Assembly: GCA_001599295.1 (NCBI GenBank)
Contig: BCGN01000010.1
Location: 434,001-498,000, forward strand
From: Sporopachydermia quercuum
Taxonomy: Eukaryota; Ascomycota; Sporopachydermiomycetes; Sporopachydermiales; Sporopachydermiaceae
Length of the DNA stretch: 64,000 bases
Direction: 5' to 3'
In this document: positions 9,377-19,904 of the stretch, one piece after another
Layout of the letters: each line of letters starts with the position of its first letter
Position numbering within the stretch: position 1 is the first letter of the stretch
The notes under the pieces: generated by a model
Databases searched by the model: none
Seen by the model: the letters and a program-made list of their open reading frames with translations, nothing else
Told to the model about the DNA's origin: nothing
Translations under genes and position numbers: made by a program

Positions 9377-12300
9377 ATGTCCGATGCCTTTTTGGAACCA
9401 TTCGAAACAGATATAGACCCTGCCAAAGGGCGGTTTGACATACGGAGACCCTCAACGAGATTACCAGGAGTCCAGCTTGGGATTGCTTCCATGCTTGGTC
9501 TTTTTGCATTTTTCACATTCAGCTTCCTCCGGAGAAGTTGGCCCCAAATGTATGCAGCTCGAACCGCTCGGAACCATGAACTACCGAAGCTTCCGATGTC
9601 TCTTTTCGGATGGATCCCTATATTGTACAGAATAGATGATGAGCAAATTCTCCAGTACGCCGGTTTAGACGCTTATGTATTCCTCGGATTTTTCCGAATG
9701 AGTATACAGCTGCTATCTGTATGCTTATTCTTTGGAGTTGCTGTTATTTCTCCTATTCGGTTTCATTTTACTGGAAGATATGATCAGAGTGAGATTCCCG
9801 ATTCCTCTAGTGGAGATAATTCCGGAGATAATGGCGGAACCTATACTGGGTATTCTGATGGGAAAGACCCCAACAGTCCAGAATCATATGAAGAGTATTT
9901 NTGGACTTACGTAGTGTTCACTTACGTATTCACCTTACTAGCAATCTACTTATTGAGAAGGCAGACTAAAACAGTAGTGAAAGTTCGGCAGTCGTATCTA
10001 GGNAAGCAGAATTCTATCACCGATAGGACAATTCGGTTAAGTGGGATTCCACCGGAACTTCGTGATGAGAAAGCCCTAAAACAACATATAGAACGGTTAA
10101 ATATCGGAACAGTTAGCTCGGTAACTATCTGCCGGGAGTGGCAGCCCCTAAATCGGCTTTTCGCTCAGCGGAAACAAGTGATTTTAAAGCTGGAGGATCT
10201 ATGGGCAGAGTATCTAGGACACACGTGGCTAAATAAAAAGGATAACAAACTTCCAATAGTGCAGCCGAGAGTAGCTTCTATATACAGCATGGAAACGGGT
10301 CCCGCTGGTTCCGGTACCGATCAGCCGGAACACTCGGAACAGTTTGCTCCGTATAGGGATAATGAAGAAGGATCCAACTCGGGGTCGGACCTCCAACCAG
10401 AACAGGAGCGGGAACGGGAACAGGAATCCATTCTTGAACTGGAGTCAGAATCGGGGTCCGAAATTGGTGATTCTAGATCTTTCGATGAGGATCTAGAAGC
10501 TAACGGGGGTCTAGCGCATGAACATGTGACATGGGATAGTCCTGATACCAACAGCGATTCTGGAGCAGATTCTTTGTTGATGGTATCCGATGACTCCCCC
10601 GGTTCGAATAACCACCCCGCAACAGCTTCCGTATCTCTTGGAACCAACTTCTACGAATTCAAACGGCCTACCAGGCGTCTCGGCTTCTTCGGCCTTCTCG
10701 GAAAGAAAGTCGACGCCATAGATTACTACACTTATCATCTGGAAGTTCTAGACCAAGAAATCAGAAAAGCCCGCAAGCGACAGTATCCACCTACGCCAAC
10801 AGCTTTCGTGACCATGGACTCTGTCGCGACAGCCCAAATGGCTGCCCAAGCTGTTCTAGACCCTCATGTACACCATCTAATCACTCGCTTGGCTCCGGCA
10901 CCTCATGACATAATCTGGGATAACGTGTGCCTTTCTCGCAAGGAAAGAATCACCAAACAAATTACCATCACAGCCATAACTTCTCTCCTAAGTGTTTTAT
11001 TGATCTTCCCAGTCTTATATCTGGCAGCACTTATCAACATCCACACCATCTCCAAGTTCTGGCCCAAACTGGGAACCCTCCTGCAGAATTCCAAAACACT
11101 TGAAGTTCTAGTAACAGAACTATTACCAACATATCTGTTCACATTGATGAACTTCGCAATACCTTATTTATATGTCTTTCTATCAAGCCGTCAAGGCTTT
11201 GTCTCACACGGAGAAGAAGAAATAGCGGGAGTAGGCAAAAACTTCTTTTATATCTTTGTGAACTTGTTTCTAGTATTTACCATGGCAGGTACAGCTAGTA
11301 ACTTTTGGGGATTTCTCAGTGATACCACGAAAATCGCTTACCAACTGGCATCATCATTGCAATCACTATCCCTGTTCTATGTAGATTTAATCATTTTACA
11401 AGGCATTGGCATGTTCCCTTTCAAACTATTGCAATTTGGAGCATTGTTCAAGTATCCATTCTTCAGATTTGGAGCGAAAACACCAAGAGATTATAGAAAC
11501 CTCTACAAGCCACCAGTGTTTAATTTTGGTTTGCTATTACCACAGCCAATTCTAATTCTAATCATCACGATCATTTATTCAGTCATTTCAACGAAAATTC
11601 TTGCCTCAGGATTGGTATATTTTCTCATTGGCTTCTTCGTGTATAAATATCAACTGATATTTGCTCAAGTTCATCCTCAGCATTCAACAGGTAAAGTGTG
11701 GCCATTGGTGTTCAGAAGGATAGTTTTTGGTGTTATGATTTTCCAGTTGACTATGGCAGGAACATTGGCATTAAAACATGCTTATTTTTTGGCCACATTG
11801 TTGGCACCATTGCCGTTGATATCGTTGTCAGTATTCTGGGACTTTGAAAAAAATTATATACCGTTAAGTTTTTTCATTGCTTTGACTGCTATTGAGAATA
11901 TTAATAATGAAGTTGATACAGGAGTCAGCAATAGTAATGAAATTGAAAGGTACACTGATAATGAGGAATATAATGGCAATGGACGATATGAACAGTATGT
12001 TGATAGCAATAATAGTAACGACAGTGGTATTAGCGATAGTCAATACAACGAGAATGATGTCAATAAAAACTCTGGTGCTAATGCTGGTTCTGTTGACTAT
12101 TTTAATAGTACTGATACTGCAAACAGTTCAACATCTCCAATGATAACGCCAACAGATAGAAAGTACCAGTTTATAACTCAGCAAATAAAAAAACATCAAT
12201 CATTGAGTTCCAGACTCCAAAGGGCTATTGCCAAAAGGAAATCGAGGACTTTAGATGAAGTGAGAGAACAATATCAAACTTATGGATATCCGTATCTACT

Positions 12301-12406
12301 GCAGGAATTAGAAGGTCCATGGATAGCTGTAGAGGGAGATAATATTGTATCGGCAAACACAGAAGGAACCATTAGGAAAAGGGTGAAATTTCTAGAATGG
12401 GAATAA
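9377..12406 (+). CDS. CSC1: CSC1/OSCA-type calcium-permeable cation channel
   Basis: The 1,009-residue multi-pass protein is of the DUF221 (OSCA/CSC1/TMEM63) family. The N-terminus has a membrane helix (about 34-55), the signature [15 protein letters not shown] and [28 protein letters not shown], then helices near 105-125 and 175-197. The cytosolic RNA-recognition-like loop contains [20 protein letters not shown]. The channel core follows (about 520-860), beginning after [18 protein letters not shown]. It resembles S. cerevisiae YLR241W (782 residues) but carries an extra acidic, Glu/Ser-rich insert (about 305-420) and an Asn/Ser-rich insert (about 840-920) near the C-terminus. Osmotically gated Ca2+ entry is the known family role. 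The 5' half uses CGG/CCG codons far more than the 3' half. Two N bases fall inside codons. Confidence 0.93.
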   Translation: MSDAFLEPFETDIDPAKGRFDIRRPSTRLPGVQLGIASMLGLFAFFTFSFLRRSWPQMYAARTARNHELPKLPMSLFGWIPILYRIDDEQILQYAGLDAYVFLGFFRMSIQLLSVCLFFGVAVISPIRFHFTGRYDQSEIPDSSSGDNSGDNGGTYTGYSDGKDPNSPESYEEYXWTYVVFTYVFTLLAIYLLRRQTKTVVKVRQSYLXKQNSITDRTIRLSGIPPELRDEKALKQHIERLNIGTVSSVTICREWQPLNRLFAQRKQVILKLEDLWAEYLGHTWLNKKDNKLPIVQPRVASIYSMETGPAGSGTDQPEHSEQFAPYRDNEEGSNSGSDLQPEQEREREQESILELESESGSEIGDSRSFDEDLEANGGLAHEHVTWDSPDTNSDSGADSLLMVSDDSPGSNNHPATASVSLGTNFYEFKRPTRRLGFFGLLGKKVDAIDYYTYHLEVLDQEIRKARKRQYPPTPTAFVTMDSVATAQMAAQAVLDPHVHHLITRLAPAPHDIIWDNVCLSRKERITKQITITAITSLLSVLLIFPVLYLAALINIHTISKFWPKLGTLLQNSKTLEVLVTELLPTYLFTLMNFAIPYLYVFLSSRQGFVSHGEEEIAGVGKNFFYIFVNLFLVFTMAGTASNFWGFLSDTTKIAYQLASSLQSLSLFYVDLIILQGIGMFPFKLLQFGALFKYPFFRFGAKTPRDYRNLYKPPVFNFGLLLPQPILILIITIIYSVISTKILASGLVYFLIGFFVYKYQLIFAQVHPQHSTGKVWPLVFRRIVFGVMIFQLTMAGTLALKHAYFLATLLAPLPLISLSVFWDFEKNYIPLSFFIALTAIENINNEVDTGVSNSNEIERYTDNEEYNGNGRYEQYVDSNNSNDSGISDSQYNENDVNKNSGANAGSVDYFNSTDTANSSTSPMITPTDRKYQFITQQIKKHQSLSSRLQRAIAKRKSRTLDEVREQYQTYGYPYLLQELEGPWIAVEGDNIVSANTEGTIRKRVKFLEWE

Positions 12407-13212
12407 TAGAGGGGAAGGGAATAATGGAACATGAGAATTTGTTCTGGAGGCCTAAAGTGAATTTATTTATAGTTAGTAATTAGGCGTAGCTGTAAGTATT
12501 AACGTTAACAGCGCAGTAGTTTTTATATCTGACATAATTAGAATTTATTTCCTGTTTATTTAATATCAAGTTTTCTTCACTAATAATAACCTAGATTTAA
12601 TAAAATATATATACAATTAAGCTGTTTATCCTGAACGTTGTAGGCTCTATAATAGTTATCCTGTTCTAGTTCTTGGCTATTTATTTCTCACCAACAAAAA
12701 TACTATTTACTGTCAATAAGTATTCGAGGGTATTTCTACAGAAACTTGTTTATTGTTTTACATAAATTTCATAATTACNTAAATTACATTATAAGAATTG
12801 AATTAATGTATTTCAGAGTAAGAAGTATTGTAGTGGTGCTTGTTTCTACTAAATATTTGATTTTGTATGCAACAGAAATCATTAACTTTTGAAGAAATAT
12901 AATAATAATAAATTGCTATTAGCTTCTTCATATATTGGCTTTACTCAATTATTACGGTGAATTCACAGGAATATGATTAGCAATTTTTGTCAGGTCGTCT
13001 GTCTGCATTAATTAACTATCTCCATTGCAAAAATTGAACAATTGACTTTCTGAATATCAATTGGTCTACGAATACCAAATTTGTGAATTTTTGTTGTATT
13101 TTTGCAAGTAAACTACGCAATTTATGTTATTACTACACATTGAAGTAGATAAATAAAGTATAATACAATCTACTAAATATTCTTATTTATATCATATCAT
13201 ACCAGTTTCCAT
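12407..13212. other. Convergent intergenic region
   Basis: The 3' flanks of CSC1 and ARV1 meet here. The sequence is very AT-rich, with TAATAAAATATATATA-like blocks that could direct polyadenylation. I see no gene. Confidence 0.5.
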
Positions 13213-14553
13213 TCATAATTCACCTTCAGCTTTGGCAATAAAAACTGAAACATAAGAGAGAATTTCAATGGAAATCCAGTAATTAATCTCTTCATTTATT
13301 AGATCAATAATTGAAAGATTTCCCATAGAATTACCATTAGCAACTGAGTTGTTTTTTCTTGAGAAATAAACAACTAAAGCAAGAAACAGTTGTGTGATGG
13401 TAACACTAATGACCCAAGCAATCGAAGTTAATACTATGGATTGAAAGTAACTGCACTTTAGAATTATCGTGAGAGTTTCAACAACAGTGAAATTAACAGC
13501 AAAACTAACAGCAGATGCTGCAATTGGAATATCGTACGGCCAAATGATCATTAATATAGGGAACATTTTTGAGTAGCTGGCAATTAGAATTCCTGTCGAA
13601 AGAACATTTGTGGCGTACTGAGGTATTTTCTCTGTTATTATAACAGAAATATACGATTCATCAAGTATGGAGTTATGGGCAGTTATTACGTTAGAACCAT
13701 TGTTCGATGTAATGTTGAACGTATCAGCTGTACTGCTCGTTTCAATAATACCTTCATCACTATGATCAACAGTCACAATATAAGAAGTACCATTGATCAC
13801 CGATTNATTGATAATAGAACTACCTTTACTAGAATCGTCTCCTATATTATTGATTAATTCAATATCCACAACAGACTCTCTATTAGGATCTTGACTTCCT
13901 TTCCCCCATTTCAACCATTTATATGCTAATCCTTCTACCACCCATAAAGCTACTACTTCATCAATAATGCAATAAGCCAAAAAAAACAAGTACTGGAAAA
14001 CAACACCATGCTGTAGTATTTCAGTCATCATCGGATTTCGATATTCGATTGTTTGTTTCTCTTGTCTTGTCCAAGTAAGATAAACGTCGAATAATGTTAT
14101 CAAAATCCATACTTTCCATATAGTAGCATGTCTCTTATATTTGATAGTGACATTAGAAGAGATCTCGTATATTGTTTCGTTGCCCCAGAATGGAAGCTTC
14201 TTTGAGGAAAAGTCAATTACCGATTTTGATACTTTCCTGTTGGAAGTATTACGAATTACAGTCTCAGTATTAATTTTGTTACCCTTATTGCTATTATTTC
14301 CATTAGAACCTTCTATTCTATACTCATTTTTCACTTCAATGCTCAGCTTTTCGAGGGAATTAAATACAACATGACGATATGCTTGTGGTTTCAATAGTAA
14401 CAGGTCAATTGCTAGTAGTACATTATCATGTTCAACATACTTATCTGCTACTTTATTGCAATTGGAACAGAAAGTCAGTGTGATATAGTTGGAATCTTTA
14501 TAGTATCTTTGGTACAGCGAATGCACTGTATACCCACATTCGATACAAATCAT
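13213..14553 (-). CDS. ARV1: Arv1-type sterol homeostasis protein
   Basis: The N-terminal Arv1 homology domain is clear: MICIECGYTVHSLYQRYY with the first CxxC, then LTFCSNCNKVADKYVEHDN with the second, then LLAIDLLLLKPQAYRHVVFN. Several membrane segments follow (about 150-175, 190-215 and 310-420 in clusters). Arv1 acts in the ER in sterol trafficking and in early GPI-anchor assembly. At 446 residues it is longer than the 321 of S. cerevisiae Arv1. The extra length is a Ser/Asn-rich insert (about 85-130) and another between membrane parts (about 225-310). The start is fixed by the zinc-ribbon. One N lies in a codon near 13806. Confidence 0.92.
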   Translation of the reverse strand: MICIECGYTVHSLYQRYYKDSNYITLTFCSNCNKVADKYVEHDNVLLAIDLLLLKPQAYRHVVFNSLEKLSIEVKNEYRIEGSNGNNSNKGNKINTETVIRNTSNRKVSKSVIDFSSKKLPFWGNETIYEISSNVTIKYKRHATIWKVWILITLFDVYLTWTRQEKQTIEYRNPMMTEILQHGVVFQYLFFLAYCIIDEVVALWVVEGLAYKWLKWGKGSQDPNRESVVDIELINNIGDDSSKGSSIINXSVINGTSYIVTVDHSDEGIIETSSTADTFNITSNNGSNVITAHNSILDESYISVIITEKIPQYATNVLSTGILIASYSKMFPILMIIWPYDIPIAASAVSFAVNFTVVETLTIILKCSYFQSIVLTSIAWVISVTITQLFLALVVYFSRKNNSVANGNSMGNLSIIDLINEEINYWISIEILSYVSVFIAKAEGEL

Positions 14554-14593
14554 TATATTGTTGTGTTAGTTGTAAATGGGTAGATATTAGGGA

Positions 14594-14794
14594 ATGCTGT
14601 TGTTTGAAGATAGTGCGACTGATAATGCTCCTGAGAATGATGTTAGGCAGTGGTATAGAATGGTATTATCTAGTTGTATGAGCAAACCAATAGCTGAGAG
14701 GCTAGTTGCAATATCAAAGTATGTTGATGAAATAAATTGCTGTCTGTCTTGCGAGGCTATATTCGATATATCAATTGAGCAGATTGTATGGTAG
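14594..14794 (+). CDS. Doubtful small ORF divergent from ARV1
   Basis: This is a 66-codon ATG frame (MLLFEDSATDNAPENDVRQW...) of protein-like composition with five cysteines. It starts 40 bp from the divergent ARV1 ATG, which leaves little room for a promoter. A GTATGT lies inside it near 14719, so it could be the 5' part of a spliced gene, but I found no convincing continuation. I do not recognise it. Confidence 0.2.
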   Translation: MLLFEDSATDNAPENDVRQWYRMVLSSCMSKPIAERLVAISKYVDEINCCLSCEAIFDISIEQIVW

Positions 14795-15461
14795 TTGTAT
14801 GTTGACAGGATTAATGCTAATGCTAATGAAAATACTAACAGACAAAATATCTATTTTGAACAATCCTGTTGTGGAGATCTATTGGGGTAGTCGTGTCTCT
14901 CTGGTAATATATATTTTTTCTTCCAAATATGCTGATTGTTTTCTTTCTATATTGACTGTTCGTTATGGTATTGTTTGAGAGATGAAGGTAGTTGTTGATA
15001 ATAGGACCAATTTGTNCGATGCAGCAATGGTTACAAAGCAAATAGCTGATGACCTATTTTCACGACGCAATTTGACCTTTCAGCAGAACAAACATAATTT
15101 ATGTTGATCGCAAATATAATACAAGTCCCTCTTTGCTATGCAATGATAAAACAGAATGTTGGAAACTGCTGATCGTATCAAAGGAATCAATCTATCTCAT
15201 ACGGCAATGTGACATGATACATATTAATCAACAACCTAGCATATANACTTTTGCACTTCAATTTCAATGGTTCAAGCAGTAGAGAGACTTTCTTTCGTCA
15301 CAAGAATGTAACTAATGCTACTTCTAGTGAATAAAATAATACANCTTTTTCTTGTATTGCTATTTTGACAGACAGAAAGTAGGAAAGAATCATTGAAGAA
15401 AAGTTGATTGAATTTATTGAAATCCCAAACATATGAAGAGTAAAAAGAGTCAATTGAAAGA

Positions 15462-15545
15462 AGACCCTTTCCGAAATACTATGAAATCGGAAATTATAAC
15501 ATTGAATAGTTTCCGATAACTAAGAGGGTCTCATTATTTTGCGGA
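15462..15545. repeat. Nested inverted repeat, copy A
   Basis: Outer arms AGACCCTTT (15462-15470) and AGAGGGTCT (15523-15531) pair at 8 of 9 positions. Inside them ATCGGAAA (15486-15493) and TTTCCGAT (15510-15517) pair perfectly. The element is followed by GGGTCTCATTATTTTGCGGA, which recurs at copy B. Confidence 0.5.
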
Positions 15546-15716
15546 AAGGTCAGGATGACCACATTGTAAAATTTACCATCCAATTAGCATAAATAATTCG
15601 GAACAAAAGCGTACTAAATATTCACCTAGAACAACCATGTACCTATTTTAAATAAATCTTTCACCGTTAATTTAGAGCTGCTCTCTTACATCGTGGACAA
15701 CCTACTATCCCACTTA

Positions 15717-15756
15717 TAGACCCTTGACATATTTCAAAGGGTCTATTATTTTCGGA
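15717..15756. repeat. Inverted repeat, copy B
   Basis: TAGACCCTT (15717-15725) and AAGGGTCTA (15737-15745) are perfect 9-bp arms around an 11-nt loop. The right arm runs into GGGTCTATTATTTTCGGA, nearly the same as the sequence after copy A. Confidence 0.5.
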
Positions 15757-16050
15757 TCAAATGTCACAAACATTTTTAGAAACAAGCATCACAGCTCTTC
15801 TCTTACCATCACCATAATTAAATCTCTTGCTGAGGTAATAAACCTTGGAAAACCAGTAATAAACCTTATAAAACAGTCTTTAAAGCAAGGGATTATCGCT
15901 GTAATTTTCAGGCGTTACAGGGAACTCTCGGAGGGCATCAAGTGGCTTCAGAAGATAATATTGGTCATCATATACTCGTTCGTAGCATCTACACTGTTTT
16001 CTTTAGCGATCAGATACAAATCAGCGAAGGAAAGGAAGATCAGTGTTTAA
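15740..16050 (+). other. Open stretch with a C-terminal membrane helix, no ATG
   Basis: About 103 codons are open and end in a hydrophobic helix (LQKIILVIIYSFVASTLFSL) followed by a basic tail, as in tail-anchored proteins. No in-frame ATG is present, so it would have to be a 3' exon. A short ATG frame (15761) starting MSQTFLETS overlaps in another phase. I could not find a splice join that gives a known protein. Confidence 0.2.
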
Positions 16051-16215
16051 TATTGTTGATAACTATAAGCTATGTGCCATAAATAATAACAGTATTGTAG
16101 GCGTTTTTCAACAAAAGTTTTGCATATCAAAGCGAAGTTCGATAATATTTTAGTTTTTTTGGGCGACATACAAGGCATCGCTGTATGTAATTGATAGAAG
16201 ATAACTGGATTACAG

Positions 16216-16253
16216 CAGTGAATTAAAACAGTGAATTAAAACAGTGAAGTAAA
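16216..16253 (+). repeat. Three-copy 13-bp tandem repeat
   Basis: CAGTGAATTAAAA occurs twice in succession and is followed by a third, diverged copy (CAGTGAAGTAAAG). It sits about 210 bp upstream of the NUP42 start. Confidence 0.6.
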
Positions 16254-16462
16254 GATCGCTGGTGAAATATTCAAAAAAAAAATAGTAGAGTGTTGATAGA
16301 TATCATTTCCAGCACAGTTATCAACATTATTCTAGAATCCTATGTCTAATCATCTCATTATAGTAACAACTATTAACAGTCACCAACTATAAACAACTGC
16401 AACCTCATCTGCAGCCTATTCAGCATTCACCTACTTGCGANCAACAACAATAACTGGTCACA

Positions 16463-18457
16463 ATGGCTGTGTGTAAATTCTTCCTTCAAGGAAACTGTCG
16501 TTTCGGTTCCAACTGCAAATTCGAACATCCAATGAACTCCTCTTCCTCGTCATTCTCATCATTTGGCTCGCTCAACGACAGACCAGAAACTCCAAGATCT
16601 CAATGGGAAAGTCTCCTGTCAGACTTCACCAACGACAGGAACCTGCCGATGCTAGAAAAATATATCACTCAATCCGTGGACGCTTTCAAGGATTTGACAT
16701 ATCCTTTTTCATGTTTTGGCGTTGAAACAATTCAACCTAATCTCATTTCTGAACGCGATATTAGTCCTGAAGAGCTGCAGTATGCTGCCTATAAATGGGG
16801 TGATAATATAAACCTTTATCAACAGAAAGAGCAAGCACTGAGAAGGAATATGGAGGAAGCTGTTAGGTTTGTTAAACAGGACATAAGAAAAGCTGCGAGG
16901 TTTTTACAATTAGCTGTTATGAAAAGTCGGCAAGGAATGCAATTGACGAAACCTTACTGTGGATTTGACGGGCCCAGTAGTTTAGATATTCTGTATGATG
17001 ATTCTGGTAATCTAAGTGCAGGAGTTGCAACAGGAAATACATTTGGCACGGAAAACAGCACAGGAAATACTGGAGGTTTGTTCGGCAAGAGTAGCTTTGG
17101 TAGTAGTCCTTTTGGGAGCAATAGTAATAATGCTACCAGTACCAACAGTACTGGCAATCCATTTGGTAGTAGTAATCCATTTAATAAAGTTTCAACGGGA
17201 AATGCATTTGGCAACACATCTGGAAGCACATTTGGCAATAGTGCGTTGGGCAGCAACACGTTTGGAAGAAGTACATTTGGTGCTAGTACGAACTCACCTA
17301 GTACTACTAGTTCTTACAATGCTTCAACTACAGCTCCAGATACATCATCAGGTCTGTTTGGCTCCAGTACGATGAGTACTGACTGGATGAACAGCAGCTC
17401 TAACAATTCATCATCAGGCCTGTTTGGCTCCAGCAGTATGAGCACAGATTGGATGAACCAAAGCTCTAGCTCAGGAGGATCATCGTTGTTTGGTGGCACC
17501 GCCAATTCTAAACCTTTCGGTAGTGGCGGTAATACAAACAAACCCGATGCTACTGCAAATACTGCTAGCAGTCCTTTTGGTAGCAATGCAAGTGCTATTC
17601 AGCCAAGATTTGGCCAATTGGGCTTTGGAGGTCCTAAACCAAACCCGTGGGCTACCGGTAGTACATCAGGTACGGGAATTACGGCAGGCCCCACCGATAC
17701 TGCCACTTCCACAGNCGGTTTATTTGGCAGTACTAGTAATAGCTCATTGCCGGCGAACACCGGAGGCTCTCCTCTCGGTGCGTTTGGCACACAGCAAGTG
17801 AAAGGAGGATTCGGTAGCTCATTGGGTAGTTCATTTGGCACGAAGGCTCAGGAGAACCCGTTCGCCAAATTCAAATCAGGTACAGACGGCACAGATTCGG
17901 GAGCAGCTTTTAGCACAGGAACAACGAGCATTTTTGGAAGCAGTACAGGAACTACACAAGCTTTTGGTAGCAACNCTTTACCTACAACCTCTAATCTTTT
18001 CAATAGCAACAGCAGCAGCAGCAACAAAAACAATAATACTGCTGCAAGTTCACCTTTTGGCAGTACGAAATCATCTTTTGGTACTGCTAATGGCACAACA
18101 GCTCAATCGAATTCACCGTTTGGAGCCTCTTTAGGTTCTCAACAGTTCCAGCAAGCCAACAATCCTTTTGCCAAATTCCAATCGACTGGCTTTTCCAATG
18201 GTAACATTTCAAATAGCTCACCTTTTGGATCATTTGGTAGTAACGGCAACAGCACATCGAGTAATACGCGGGCAGAAGACGTCAAGCCAATAATCCTTCT
18301 AGGCTTCACTAAATCGCAGAATAATCAATATGGCAGTGGAATGAACGCAGGTCCTGAATTGAATGATCTCACAGAAGAAGTGAGAATATCTTTCCAAAGT
18401 CAGAGATTCTCATTAGGTAAAATTCCGGACATAATTCCACCAATGGAAGTGAGATAA
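16463..18457 (+). CDS. NUP42: Nup42-type FG nucleoporin with CCCH zinc finger
   Basis: The 664-residue protein begins with a CCCH zinc finger (MAVCKFFLQGNCRFGSNCKF followed by EH; spacing C-X7-C-X5-C-X3-H). A helical region follows (about 45-165, with a run of basic helices near 130-160). The long middle (about 180-610) is Gly/Ser/Asn/Thr-rich with many FG, SPFG and GLFG-like repeats. The C-terminus FSLGKIPDIIPPMEVR resembles the LGLVPDIPPPPALVA end of S. cerevisiae Nup42, the part that binds Gle1. The family acts on the cytoplasmic face of the nuclear pore with Gle1 and Dbp5 in mRNA export. The zinc finger is present in human NUP42 and other fungi but absent from S. cerevisiae Nup42. Minus-strand frames here are shadows of the repeats. 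Two N bases lie in codons. Confidence 0.9.
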   Translation: MAVCKFFLQGNCRFGSNCKFEHPMNSSSSSFSSFGSLNDRPETPRSQWESLLSDFTNDRNLPMLEKYITQSVDAFKDLTYPFSCFGVETIQPNLISERDISPEELQYAAYKWGDNINLYQQKEQALRRNMEEAVRFVKQDIRKAARFLQLAVMKSRQGMQLTKPYCGFDGPSSLDILYDDSGNLSAGVATGNTFGTENSTGNTGGLFGKSSFGSSPFGSNSNNATSTNSTGNPFGSSNPFNKVSTGNAFGNTSGSTFGNSALGSNTFGRSTFGASTNSPSTTSSYNASTTAPDTSSGLFGSSTMSTDWMNSSSNNSSSGLFGSSSMSTDWMNQSSSSGGSSLFGGTANSKPFGSGGNTNKPDATANTASSPFGSNASAIQPRFGQLGFGGPKPNPWATGSTSGTGITAGPTDTATSTXGLFGSTSNSSLPANTGGSPLGAFGTQQVKGGFGSSLGSSFGTKAQENPFAKFKSGTDGTDSGAAFSTGTTSIFGSSTGTTQAFGSNXLPTTSNLFNSNSSSSNKNNNTAASSPFGSTKSSFGTANGTTAQSNSPFGASLGSQQFQQANNPFAKFQSTGFSNGNISNSSPFGSFGSNGNSTSSNTRAEDVKPIILLGFTKSQNNQYGSGMNAGPELNDLTEEVRISFQSQRFSLGKIPDIIPPMEVR

Positions 18458-19904
18458 TAATAGGGTAGAAATGGATATTTTACTGTGAATGTATTTATAA
18501 TAAAAGTATATATAATGAATGTTTGAGTTGTACATGATACGACAATATTATCTATAATTAACGAGTATACTTAATAGTATATTAATGCTCCGAGTGAACT
18601 GATTCCTATGTAGAAAAGGTCGAATGGATAAAGTAGTATTTTATAGGTAGTATTTGATAAGAGAGTAGACAATCGAGTAATNTCATATATAAGATTGATA
18701 AAATAGGGTTCAACTATATATTTTTTAGTTTTGGATTTATAACTTCTATATTCAATAAATTATATAATTTTGTAGTTTAAAGATTTCAGGAAGATTATAC
18801 TAAGGAGATCTGAAGTTTCTCTCTTTTTCACCCTTGAGCTTCTAGTATGTTTAAAAAAATGGATAGGCAAAACTACTGGGTCTGTATCAACTAATGACTT
18901 GTTTTACTAAAAACAGAATATCAACGCAGTTTGGATTTGGCAATAATTAATATAGTTAGGTAAAATAAGGTTTAAAACAACTAAACCTTCTGGTTCTCTT
19001 ACGGTGGTAAGAACCTATTTCAACCACTAGCCTTAATATCAATTCATGGGCTGATAGTTACAACATATTTTTATTTTCTTCTAAAAGCAAGATACCCGCA
19101 GAGTTATTTCTTTGCCGTTTTATGCCAATTGCCAACTGGAAAACATAAGAAATAGCAGTTTATTAAAGACCAATAAGGTTTACTAGTGAGGTTTTACTAA
19201 ATATTTCAGATTCCTTATTAAGTAGGTAAGCGAATTCTTGACTTTATAATATAAGAGTTAAAATATACAGCATTCAATTGCAGAAAAAAAANGATAAAAC
19301 TGCTATAAATTCGTTCACTTCGGTAGAGTGCATTGCTATTGTAAGATTTAAGGGTACTGTGCTGATTTAGAACTGTCTTGGTGACTCTTCTATCTTTCTC
19401 TTGTTGCACTATAGATATGACGAGTGTTCAGGGTTCTAATCCATAAAGAGTTCTTTTCTTACAGCAGGTAAATATTAGCTAATTGATTAGCATTCTATAT
19501 TCAAAGAACTCACCAAAGCCATTTCAAAAATGAGGTAGTTTATAATGTTTCATCTTCGAAGAGTTTATTCATTTCTTTGGTATAAACGCCTAAAAGCAGC
19601 TCACCAAACCTTGCTATTTGCAATTTGACACAATATATGGATGTTTCAGATGTAATATCCGGCAAATAATATGTGAGATACAATAATTACGAAAGTTCAT
19701 GTAGTTATTGCCATTATTAATTTGCTAAGTGTTATTCATTCTATGTTCTTATAGAAGTGAGATTTATATAATAAAATATAATATAATACAGTAGATAAAG
19801 TATTGAATACCAACCTTTTAGAGTCCAACAATCAAGGTAATTAATTATAGTGTAAGTAAACATATTGGGCCCACACACTCGTAGTAGTATTAATCCTAAA
19901 ACAT
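18458..19904. other. Convergent intergenic region
   Basis: About 1.4 kb lies between the NUP42 and TOP3 3' ends. It is AT-rich, with TATATAATGAATG and AATATAATATAATACAG-like blocks. A 63-codon minus frame at 19218-19409 has no features. I see no RNA gene. Confidence 0.5.

Larger units (their letters stand above)
14554..16462. other. Gene-poor region with hairpin repeats
   Basis: About 1.9 kb separates ARV1 from NUP42. A 66-codon plus frame at 14594-14794 begins with ATG only 40 bp from the ARV1 start. Another open stretch (15724-16050) lacks an ATG. Neither is convincing. Two related inverted repeats lie at 15462-15545 and 15717-15756. A triple 13-bp tandem repeat lies at 16216-16253. Four N bases occur here. 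Confidence 0.5.

Noticed and set aside
16954-18134. Several 80-119 codon frames in other phases inside NUP42
   Set aside because: These are repetitive Leu/Val/Pro-rich shadows of the FG-repeat coding sequence.
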